DNA from: an uncultured Pseudoflavonifractor sp.
Lineage (GTDB): Bacteria; Bacillota; Clostridia; Oscillospirales; Oscillospiraceae
Length of the DNA: 5,704 bases
Reading direction: 5' to 3'
Assembly: GCA_904419835.1 (NCBI GenBank)
Contig: CAJFTA010000100.1
Location: 1 to 5,704, forward strand
Below, one piece after another: positions 1 through 4,254 of the stretch. The notes under the pieces were generated by a model. That model searched no databases, was not told where the DNA came from, and worked only from the letters and a program-made list of their open reading frames with translations. Within the stretch, counting starts at the first letter, position 1. Each line of letters begins with the position of its first letter. The translations under genes were made by a program, and so were the position numbers.

Positions 1-245
1 CAGTCCACGTGGGCATAGTGACGCTTGTCGGTCTCATACTCCACGTGAGCGGTGTTGATGGTGATGCCGCGCTCCTTCTCCTCGGGGGCCTTGTCGATGC
101 TGGCATAGTCCTCGAACTGAGCCTGGCCCTTCAGAGCCAGATACTTGGTGATCGCGGCGGTCAGAGTGGTCTTGCCGTGGTCAACGTGGCCGATGGTGCC
201 AATGTTGACATGGGGCTTCGTACGCTCGAATTTTGCCTTAGCCAT
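1..245 (-). CDS. tuf: Elongation factor Tu, N-terminal part (cut by window edge)
   Basis: EF-Tu is the cytoplasmic GTPase that carries aminoacyl-tRNA to the ribosomal A site. Only the first 81 codons and two bases are present; the gene continues past the left edge. The protein begins MAKAKFERTKPHVNIGT. It shows the G1 P-loop GHVDHGKT at residues 19-26 and the switch I/G2 segment EKERGITIN around 57-64, with the magnesium-coordinating Thr at 62. The sequence stops at HVD, just inside the G3 motif DCPGH; the two leftover bases TG fit its Cys. The ATG at 245-243 is preceded by a full-strength AAGGAGG at 261-255 with 9 nt spacing, so the start is secure. The gene lies 161 nt after fusA and has its own candidate promoter, so expression separate from the str operon is likely. 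Whether a second tuf copy exists cannot be told from here. Confidence 0.97.
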   Translation of the reverse strand, partial: MAKAKFERTKPHVNIGTIGHVDHGKTTLTAAITKYLALKGQAQFEDYASIDKAPEEKERGITINTAHVEYETDKRHYAHVD

Positions 246-265
246 GTTGGATATCCTCCTTAATT

Positions 266-279
266 ACATGTTAACATGT
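266..279. repeat. Perfect 14-bp palindrome just upstream of the tuf ribosome binding site
   Basis: ACATGTTAACATGT is its own reverse complement. It lies in the tuf 5' untranslated region, 4 nt upstream of the AAGGAGG at 255-261. As RNA it could form a 5-bp stem with a UUAA loop next to the ribosome binding site without covering it. Its function is unknown; it could be an RNA element, a DNA operator just downstream of the tuf promoter, or chance in an AT-rich stretch. Confidence 0.5.
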
Positions 280-304
280 TTGATGTTGTAGAGAATGCGT
301 AAAT

Positions 305-333
305 ATTGTATAGCATTGGCGGAGAAATTGCAA
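305..333 (-). promoter_or_regulatory. Candidate housekeeping-sigma promoter for tuf
   Basis: On the minus strand a -35 element TTGCAA (333-328, 4 of 6 consensus bases) is followed after 17 nt by TACAAT (310-305, 5 of 6). The bases ahead of the -10 read TGCTATACAAT, so TGC is also placed as an extended -10 element if TATACA is taken as the hexamer. Transcription would start near 298, giving an untranslated leader of about 53 nt before the tuf ATG. A dedicated tuf promoter fits the high demand for EF-Tu. This is read from sequence only. Confidence 0.6.
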
Positions 334-368
334 TACCCTATTCCGCATCCGTGTGAAAGCCATTCCGC

Positions 369-389
369 GGGCCCCCGGTCCGGGGGCCC
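369..389 (-). terminator. Strong GC hairpin after fusA (possible attenuator or processing site)
   Basis: A 10-bp arm GGGCCCCCGG at 369-378 is repeated inverted at 380-389, with one base between. In RNA this folds as about 9 G-C pairs closed by a 3-nt loop. It begins 18 nt beyond the fusA stop codon and lies upstream of the tuf promoter. No T-run follows on either strand, so it is not a textbook intrinsic terminator. It could reduce read-through, protect the 3' end of the fusA message, or mark an RNA cleavage boundary between fusA and tuf. The structure is certain from sequence; the role is inferred. Confidence 0.45.
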
Positions 390-406
390 ATGGTCTGGAC
401 AGTTCC

Positions 407-2515
407 TTAGTCGGCGTTGTTGCGGCCGCGCTCGGCAATGATCTTCTCGGCAATGCTCTTGGGAATCTCCACGTAGCTGTGAGGCTCCATGGAGTACTGG
501 CCGCGGCCCTGAGTGGAGGAACGCAGGTCAGTGGCGTAGCCAAACATATTGGCCAGAGGCACCAGAGCATCCACCTGAGTGGCGCCGGGACGGCTCTCCT
601 GGCCCTGGATCATGCCGCGGCGGCCATTCAGATCGCCGATGACATTGCCCAGGTACTCGTCGGGGACGATAACGGAGACCTTCATCATAGGCTCCAGCAG
701 GATGGGATTGGCCTTGCGGCAGGCCTCCTTAAAGGCCATGGATCCGGCAATCTTAAAGGCCATCTCAGAGGAGTCCACCTCGTGATAAGAGCCGTCGTAC
801 AGGGTAACCTTCACATCCTCAACAGGATAGCCGGCCAGAACACCGGCCTGCATAGCGCCCTGGATACCGGCGTCAACCGCAGGGATATACTCCTTGGGAA
901 TGGCGCCGCCCACAATGGCGTTGACAAACTCGTAGCCCTTGCCGGACTCGTTGGGCTCCACATGGATCTTGACGTGGCCGTACTGGCCCTTGCCGCCGGA
1001 CTGGCGGGCATACTTGGTGTCCTGATCCACAGCCTTGCGGATGGTCTCCTTATAGGCGACCTGAGGTGCGCCCACGTTGGCCTCCACCTTGTACTCGCGG
1101 AGCAGACGGTCCACGATGATCTCCAGGTGAAGCTCGCCCATGCCGGCGATGATGGTCTGGCCGGTCTCGTCGTCGGTGTAGGTCTTGAAGGTGGGATCCT
1201 CCTCGGCCAGCTTGGCCAGGGCGATGCCCATCTTCTCCTGACCAGCCTTGGTCTTGGGCTCGATGGCCACGCGGATAACGGGCTCAGGGAACTCCATGGA
1301 CTCAAGGATGATGGGGTGCTTCTCGTCGCAGAGGGTGTCGCCGGTGGTGGAGTTCTTCAGGCCGATGACAGCGGCGATATCGCCGGAGTACACGGTCTCA
1401 ATATCCTCGCGGTGGTTGGCGTGCATCTGCAGGATACGGCCGATGCGCTCCTTCTGCTTCTTGGTGGAGTTGAGCACGGCGGTGCCGGTGTTCAGCGTGC
1501 CGGAGTAGACGCGGATAAAGGACAGCCGGCCGACGAAGGGATCGGTGGCGATCTTGAAGGCCAGAGCGGAGAAGGGGGCCTCGTCGGAGGCGGGACGCTC
1601 ATCCTCTTCATCGGTGTCGGGATTGATGCCCTTGATGGCGGGAATGTCCACGGGAGAGGGCATGAAGTCCACGATGGCGTCCAGCAGCTTCTGCACGCCC
1701 TTGTTGCGGTAGGAAGTGCCGCAGGTGACGGGCACAATCTTGTTGTCGATGGTGCCCTGACGGAGAACCTTCCGGATCAGCTCCTGAGGAATGGGCTTCT
1801 CCTCCAGTGCCAGCTCCATGATCTCATCGTCCAGATCCGCGCAGGCGTCGATCAGCTTGGTCCGGTACTCCTGGGCCAGCTCCATCATGTCCTCAGGAAT
1901 GGGCTCCACGCGCATGTCTTTGCCCATCTCGTCGTAATAGACGTCGGCGTCCATCTCCACCAGGTCGATGATGCCCTTGAAGGAGCTCTCGCTGCCGATG
2001 GGGAGCTGGATGGGCACGGCATTGCACTTGAGGCGGTCGTGGATCATGTGCAGCACGTTGTAGAAGTCAGCGCCCATGATGTCCATCTTGTTGACGTAGA
2101 TCATGCGGGGGACCTTGTAGTGGTCGGCCTGACGCCACACGGTCTCGGACTGGGGCTCAACGCCGCCCTTGGCGCACATGACGGTCACGGAACCGTCCAG
2201 CACGCGCAGGGAGCGCTCCACCTCAACGGTGAAGTCCACGTGGCCCGGAGTGTCGATGATGTTGATACGGGTCTGGGGGAACTGGTTCTTGGTGCCCTGC
2301 CAGTAGCAGGTGGTAGCGGCGGAGGTGATGGTGATACCACGCTCCTGCTCCTGGGCCATCCAGTCCATGGTGGCGGTACCGTCGTGGGTCTCGCCGATCT
2401 TGTAGTTGACGCCGGTATAGTAGAGAATACGCTCGGTGGTCGTGGTCTTGCCCGCGTCGATGTGGGCCATGATACCAATGTTGCGGGTATTCTCCAGGCT
2501 AACTTTTCTAGGCAT
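407..2515 (-). CDS. fusA: Elongation factor G
   Basis: EF-G is the cytoplasmic translational GTPase that moves tRNAs and mRNA through the ribosome after peptide transfer and, with ribosome recycling factor, helps split finished ribosomes. The product has 702 residues, normal for bacterial EF-G, and is complete. GTPase motifs are in order: AHIDAGKT at 17-24, RGITI at 59-63, DTPGH at 88-92 with the catalytic His at 92, and NKMD at 142-145. The G5 region reads CGTSYRNKGVQ where many EF-Gs have GSAFKNKG; I take this as a lineage variant. Domains II and III follow at roughly 300-480, domain IV at about 485-605 with the tip histidine of GSYHEVDSSE near 578, and domain V to the end, closing with a basic/polar tail. 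The ATG has AAAGGAG 7 nt upstream, overlapping the rpsG stop codon, so translation is probably coupled to rpsG. No disruption is visible. Confidence 0.98.
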   Translation of the reverse strand: MPRKVSLENTRNIGIMAHIDAGKTTTTERILYYTGVNYKIGETHDGTATMDWMAQEQERGITITSAATTCYWQGTKNQFPQTRINIIDTPGHVDFTVEVERSLRVLDGSVTVMCAKGGVEPQSETVWRQADHYKVPRMIYVNKMDIMGADFYNVLHMIHDRLKCNAVPIQLPIGSESSFKGIIDLVEMDADVYYDEMGKDMRVEPIPEDMMELAQEYRTKLIDACADLDDEIMELALEEKPIPQELIRKVLRQGTIDNKIVPVTCGTSYRNKGVQKLLDAIVDFMPSPVDIPAIKGINPDTDEEDERPASDEAPFSALAFKIATDPFVGRLSFIRVYSGTLNTGTAVLNSTKKQKERIGRILQMHANHREDIETVYSGDIAAVIGLKNSTTGDTLCDEKHPIILESMEFPEPVIRVAIEPKTKAGQEKMGIALAKLAEEDPTFKTYTDDETGQTIIAGMGELHLEIIVDRLLREYKVEANVGAPQVAYKETIRKAVDQDTKYARQSGGKGQYGHVKIHVEPNESGKGYEFVNAIVGGAIPKEYIPAVDAGIQGAMQAGVLAGYPVEDVKVTLYDGSYHEVDSSEMAFKIAGSMAFKEACRKANPILLEPMMKVSVIVPDEYLGNVIGDLNGRRGMIQGQESRPGATQVDALVPLANMFGYATDLRSSTQGRGQYSMEPHSYVEIPKSIAEKIIAERGRNNAD

Positions 2516-2518
2516 ACT

Positions 2519-2530
2519 TTAACTCCTTTA
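2519..2530 (-). promoter_or_regulatory. fusA ribosome binding site overlapping the rpsG stop, with a second in-frame stop
   Basis: The minus strand reads TAAAGGAGTTAAAGTATG. The rpsG stop TAA (2530-2528) shares two bases with the fusA Shine-Dalgarno AAAGGAG (2529-2523), and the fusA ATG follows at 2515. A ribosome terminating on rpsG therefore sits on the fusA initiation site, which favours translational coupling. rpsG and fusA are in the same frame, and a second TAA at 2521-2519 lies between them in that frame, so read-through of the first stop would not yield an S7-EF-G fusion. Confidence 0.85.
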
Positions 2531-2998
2531 CCAGCGGTAGTGAGCGAACGCCTTGTTGGACTCGGCCATCTTGTGGGTGTCCTCGCGCTTCTTGACGGCG
2601 GAACCCAGGTTGTTGGCGGCGTCCATGATCTCGCCGGCCAGACGCTCCTTCATGGTCTTCTCGCTGCGGGCGCGGGAGTAAGTGGTGAGCCAACGCAGAC
2701 CCAGGGTCTGACGGCGCTCGGGACGGACCTCGATGGGCACCTGGTAGGTGGCGCCGCCCACGCGGCGGGCCTTGACCTCCAGGGAAGGCATGATGTTCTC
2801 GATAGCGGCGGTGAACACATCCAGGGGCTCCTTGCCGGTCTTCTCCTTGATGATGTCAAACGCCCCGTAGACCACCTTCTGGGCCACGCCCTTCTTGCCG
2901 TCCAGCATGATGCTGTTAACCAGCTTGGTAACCAGTACGGAGTTATACAGCGGGTCGGGCAGAACCTCCCGCTTGGGTACGTTTCCTCTTCTGGGCAC
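2528..2998 (-). CDS. rpsG: 30S ribosomal protein S7, GTG start
   Basis: S7 is a primary assembly protein of the 30S head; it binds the 3' major domain of 16S rRNA and contacts tRNA and mRNA near the E site. From the GTG at 2998-2996 the product is 156 residues, the usual length for S7. It begins (M)PRRGNVPKREVLPDP, and shows the internal signatures KLVNSIMLDGKK, GGATYQVPIEVRP and RRQTLGLRWL, ending KAFAHYRW. An in-frame ATG at 3016 would add six residues (MKEGSK), but these codons contain the Shine-Dalgarno itself, and nothing like a ribosome binding site precedes that ATG, so GTG is preferred. The gene follows rpsL after an unusually long 201-nt gap and is tightly coupled to fusA. In E. coli S7 represses the str operon by binding the rpsL-rpsG spacer; whether that holds here is not known. 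Confidence 0.96.
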   Translation of the reverse strand: MPRRGNVPKREVLPDPLYNSVLVTKLVNSIMLDGKKGVAQKVVYGAFDIIKEKTGKEPLDVFTAAIENIMPSLEVKARRVGGATYQVPIEVRPERRQTLGLRWLTTYSRARSEKTMKERLAGEIMDAANNLGSAVKKREDTHKMAESNKAFAHYRW

Positions 2999-3013
2999 TT
3001 TGCTTCCCTCCTT
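2996..3013 (-). promoter_or_regulatory. rpsG ribosome binding site and GTG start
   Basis: The minus strand reads AAGGAGGGAAGCAAAGTG: an eight-base AAGGAGGG (3013-3006), then 7 nt, then GTG (2998-2996). The spacing is ideal and the protein from this GTG starts exactly where the S7 family starts. The in-frame ATG at 3016 overlaps the left side of this site and would give a six-residue extension, so it should not be used as the start. Confidence 0.9.
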
Positions 3014-3040
3014 CATAGTATGATTTCATAGGTACTCGAA

Positions 3041-3157
3041 GGCTTTTCAAAAGCCCCCGTGTAAGACAAGTGCCTGCTTGTCCAGTGCCCTGCGGGAAAC
3101 GCCCCTATATATAAGGAAGCGCTTCTGCAAGGACAACTGCCTTGCGCACATGCGCAT
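3041..3157 (-). promoter_or_regulatory. Hairpin-rich rpsL-rpsG spacer, possible S7 regulatory leader
   Basis: The 201-nt gap (2999-3199) has no credible gene but several short inverted repeats: TGCGCA arms at 3143-3148 and 3151-3156; GCAAGG/CCTTGC at 3127-3132 and 3140-3145 with a 7-nt loop; the 10-bp palindrome GAAGCGCTTC at 3116-3125; GACAAG/CTTGTC at 3065-3070 and 3077-3082 with a 6-nt loop; and GGCTTTT/AAAAGCC at 3041-3047 and 3049-3055. The first two share bases and cannot form together. In E. coli the corresponding spacer is the S7 translational operator; I infer a similar role only from position and cannot show homology by eye. No terminator-type T-run follows any of the hairpins. Confidence 0.4.
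3108..3136 (-). promoter_or_regulatory. Possible internal promoter for rpsG-fusA
   Basis: On the minus strand TTGTCC (3136-3131, 4 of 6 consensus bases) is followed after 17 nt by TATATA (3113-3108, 4 of 6) within an eight-base TA run. Transcription would begin near 3101, about 100 nt before the rpsG GTG. The match is moderate, and the elements overlap the inverted repeats of this spacer, so either reading may be right. Confidence 0.3.
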
Positions 3158-3199
3158 TGTGTCATTTCAGTGTTGCTCGAGTCGGCTGCCGCGCGGGAA

Positions 3200-3634
3200 T
3201 TACTTCTTCGCGCCGCCCTTGCCGGCCTTGGGCCGCTTGGCGCCGTACTTGGAACGGCCCTGCATACGGCCATTGACGCCCTGAGTGTCCAGAGTGCCGC
3301 GGATGATGTGGTAACGAACGCCGGGCAGGTCCTTGACACGGCCGCCGCGGATCATGACCACAGAGTGCTCCTGCAGGTTGTGGCCCACACCGGGGATATA
3401 GGCGGTGACCTCGTAGCCGTTGGTCAGCTTCACACGGGCGATCTTACGGAGCGCCGAGTTGGGCTTCTTGGGGGTGGAGGTACGCACTGCGGTGCAGACG
3501 CCGCGCTTCTGGGGGGAAGGCAGGTCGGTCTCGCGGTTGGTCAGGGTGTTCAGGCCATGCTGCATAGCGGGAGAAGTGGACTTGTAGGTCACCTTCTCGC
3601 GGCCCTTACGGACGAGCTGGTTAAACGTAGGCAT
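3200..3634 (-). CDS. rpsL: 30S ribosomal protein S12
   Basis: S12 lies at the 30S decoding centre, where it helps monitor codon-anticodon pairing, and it is the classic site of streptomycin resistance mutations. The product has 144 residues against 124 in E. coli. The difference is mainly an inserted segment around residues 26-39, between the N-terminal tail (MPTFNQLVRKGR) and PQKRGVCT, as in other Gram-positive S12 proteins, plus a short basic tail (AGKGGAKK). The TPKKPNSALRK loop at 54-64 and the GGRVKDLPGVRYH loop at 97-109 are intact. The lysines equivalent to E. coli K42 and K87 are present (K56, K101), so the common streptomycin resistance changes are absent. D102 is the position methylthiolated in E. 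coli. The ATG follows AAAGGAGG (3648-3641) by 6 nt. The preceding L7Ae-like gene ends 71 nt upstream. Confidence 0.98.
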   Translation of the reverse strand: MPTFNQLVRKGREKVTYKSTSPAMQHGLNTLTNRETDLPSPQKRGVCTAVRTSTPKKPNSALRKIARVKLTNGYEVTAYIPGVGHNLQEHSVVMIRGGRVKDLPGVRYHIIRGTLDTQGVNGRMQGRSKYGAKRPKAGKGGAKK

Positions 3635-3668
3635 GGTTTTCCTCCTTTCTTAGGCGATGATAGAATAT

Positions 3669-3706
3669 ATTTTAACAGGATAATACGGATATTATTCTGT
3701 TAAAAT
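3669..3706. repeat. Long AT-rich inverted repeat between the L7Ae-like gene and rpsL
   Basis: Two 17-base arms (3669-3685 and 3690-3706) face each other around a CGGA centre, with a single non-Watson-Crick position, 3679 against 3696. In plus-strand RNA that position is a G-U wobble; in the minus-strand message it is an A-C mismatch, leaving 10 and 6 paired bases. The outer arm touches the stop codon of the L7Ae-like gene (3708-3706). No T-run follows on the minus strand, so it is not an ordinary terminator. It may be an mRNA stem at the gene junction or a DNA operator, since it overlaps a possible promoter. Confidence 0.7.
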
Positions 3707-3709
3707 CAA
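3680..3709 (-). promoter_or_regulatory. Possible promoter for rpsL inside the inverted repeat
   Basis: On the minus strand TTGATT (3709-3704, 4 of 6 consensus bases) is followed after 18 nt by TATTAT (3685-3680, 5 of 6). A start near 3673 would give a leader of about 39 nt before rpsL. AT-rich sequence yields such matches easily, and the elements lie within the arms of the dyad, so this is tentative. Confidence 0.3.
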
Positions 3710-3948
3710 TGGACCAGAGCCGCCACAGCGCTTCCCACGGCGATGCCGCAGGCCGCGCCCAGCTCCTTCATGGCGGGGACATGCTCAACGGCAATCCCCT
3801 TCTCCCGGCAGAGCTCCTCCACCGGCTCGGTTACGCGGGGGTCGGCATCCTCTGCCAGAAAGACGCGCACCGCTCTCCCGTCCCCAATCGCCCGCTTTGT
3901 CTGCTTGACGCCGGCCACCTTGGGACCATTCTTCAGCTCCGAGAGCAT
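3706..3948 (-). CDS. rplGB: L7Ae/YbxF-type kink-turn RNA-binding protein
   Basis: An 80-residue protein of the L7Ae/L30e/S12e/Gadd45 family, the same size as B. subtilis YbxF (RplGB, 82 residues), which occupies the same place between rpoC and rpsL. YbxF binds kink-turn RNA in vitro; its cellular role is not settled, and an association with the ribosome is likely. Visible family features are GVKQTKRAI at 13-21 (the GxKQT segment at the start of the RNA-binding face), LAEDADPRVTEPVEELC at 31-47, and the C-terminal signature MKELGAACGIAVGSA at 60-74, which in relatives forms the loop that recognises the kink. There is no signal peptide or membrane segment. The ATG follows AAGGAGG (3962-3956) by 7 nt. 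It is the first gene after the strong promoter at 4031-4059, so it heads the str transcription unit. The family call is firm; the function is inferred from relatives. Confidence 0.92.
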   Translation of the reverse strand: MLSELKNGPKVAGVKQTKRAIGDGRAVRVFLAEDADPRVTEPVEELCREKGIAVEHVPAMKELGAACGIAVGSAVAALVH

Positions 3949-4024
3949 CTGTACGCCTCCTTCTACCCGTTTTTCTGTTCAAAAACAGTGCCTTGACGCA
4001 CTTGGCGCAGACATACCTGCGCAA
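3949..4024 (-). promoter_or_regulatory. Structured 5' leader of the str unit, possible attenuator
   Basis: This is the predicted untranslated leader of about 75 nt between the promoter start and the ATG of the L7Ae-like gene. Three small hairpins are visible on the minus strand: GCGCAG/CTGCGC (4022-4017 with 4010-4005, 6-nt loop); AGTGC/GCACT (4002-3998 with 3991-3987, 6-nt loop), followed directly by GTTTTTG; and CTGTT/AACAG (3988-3984 with 3979-3975, TTTG loop). The second and third share two bases, so they exclude each other, and the second has the shape of a weak terminator. The third ends about 12 nt before the ribosome binding site. The stems are short, so regulation is only a possibility. 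Confidence 0.35.
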
Positions 4025-4030
4025 TTTGAG

Positions 4031-4059
4031 ATTATAGCATAGGTGGATCGGATAGTCAA
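4031..4059 (-). promoter_or_regulatory. Strong promoter of the L7Ae-rpsL-rpsG-fusA unit
   Basis: On the minus strand TTGACT (4059-4054, 5 of 6 consensus bases) is followed by a 17-nt spacer and a perfect TATAAT (4036-4031), with the extended -10 bases TGC immediately before it. Upstream lies an AT-rich patch (TATTTTTG) that may act as an UP element. The predicted start is near 4024. This is the best promoter match in the window, and its place just after the rpoC terminator indicates that the str genes are transcribed independently of rpoBC. Confidence 0.85.
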
Positions 4060-4198
4060 GCACAAAAATACCGGAAAGCGCGGAGTTTTTGCGGTTTTCC
4101 ACCCTTTCAGGCACGAATAACAATTCTCTCCCAGCGGCGCCGCTTCCCTTCTGTGAAAAACACACAGTTTCCCTTCCTCTGCTGTCTGTCTCGGGCGC
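4060..4198. other. Non-coding spacer between rpoC terminator and str promoter
   Basis: I find no gene here. It holds a perfect 12-bp palindrome AGCGGCGCCGCT at 4133-4144 and a weak stem CTGTG/CACAG (4151-4155 with 4163-4167, 7-nt loop). The motif TTCCCTTC occurs twice (4144-4151 and 4169-4176). The 12-bp palindrome lies about 75 bp upstream of the -35 element, so it could be a regulator site, but nothing else supports that. Confidence 0.5.
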
Positions 4199-4243
4199 AA
4201 AAGCGCCCTCCGCCGCCTGTGAGAGGCGGCGGAGGGTGCTTTT
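4199..4243 (-). terminator. Intrinsic terminator after rpoC
   Basis: A 13-bp GC-rich stem (4206-4218 paired with 4224-4236) closes on a 5-nt loop. It extends outward through one wobble or mismatch position (4205/4237) to AAAAGC/GCTTTT, about 20 paired positions in all. The minus-strand transcript leaves the stem into GCTTTTGC, a short T-run, which suits termination of rpoC 12-56 nt beyond its stop codon. The A-run on the other side gives plus-strand RNA a TTTT as well, so the element is roughly symmetric. The short T-run makes partial termination possible. Confidence 0.8.
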
Positions 4244-4254
4244 ACCGGTTTCGC

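Noticed and set aside
407..2515. EF-G as a ribosomal protection (tetracycline resistance) protein or a second EF-G paralogue
   Set aside because: The length, intact motifs, str-operon position and typical EF-G C-terminus fit the housekeeping fusA; nothing resembles the TetM-type C-terminal tail.
2999..3016. ATG at 3016 as the rpsG start
   Set aside because: The codons after it contain the Shine-Dalgarno for the GTG at 2998, no ribosome binding site precedes it, and it gives an extension absent from the S7 family.
353..3031. An 892-codon open frame on the plus strand opposite fusA and rpsG
   Set aside because: It starts at a GTG with no ribosome binding site, is a low-complexity Gly/Leu/Val/His-rich translation with no known domain, and is exactly in register with the sense codons, so it follows from the absence of TTA, CTA and TCA codons.
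3170..3703. A 177-codon plus-strand frame opposite rpsL
   Set aside because: Same in-register antisense effect; no ribosome binding site and no recognisable protein family.
3949..4024. Kink-turn site for autoregulation by the L7Ae-like protein
   Set aside because: I looked for a three-base bulge next to tandem G-A pairs between two stems in the leader and found no convincing case by eye.
4133..4144. 12-bp palindrome AGCGGCGCCGCT as a regulator operator
   Set aside because: Short GC palindromes are common in GC-rich DNA, and it lies well upstream of the promoter with no second copy seen in this spacer.
3785..4165. A 126-codon minus-strand frame overlapping the L7Ae-like gene and its promoter
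   Set aside because: It runs through the consensus promoter and the non-coding leader, overlaps the L7Ae-like gene in another frame, and its product resembles no family.
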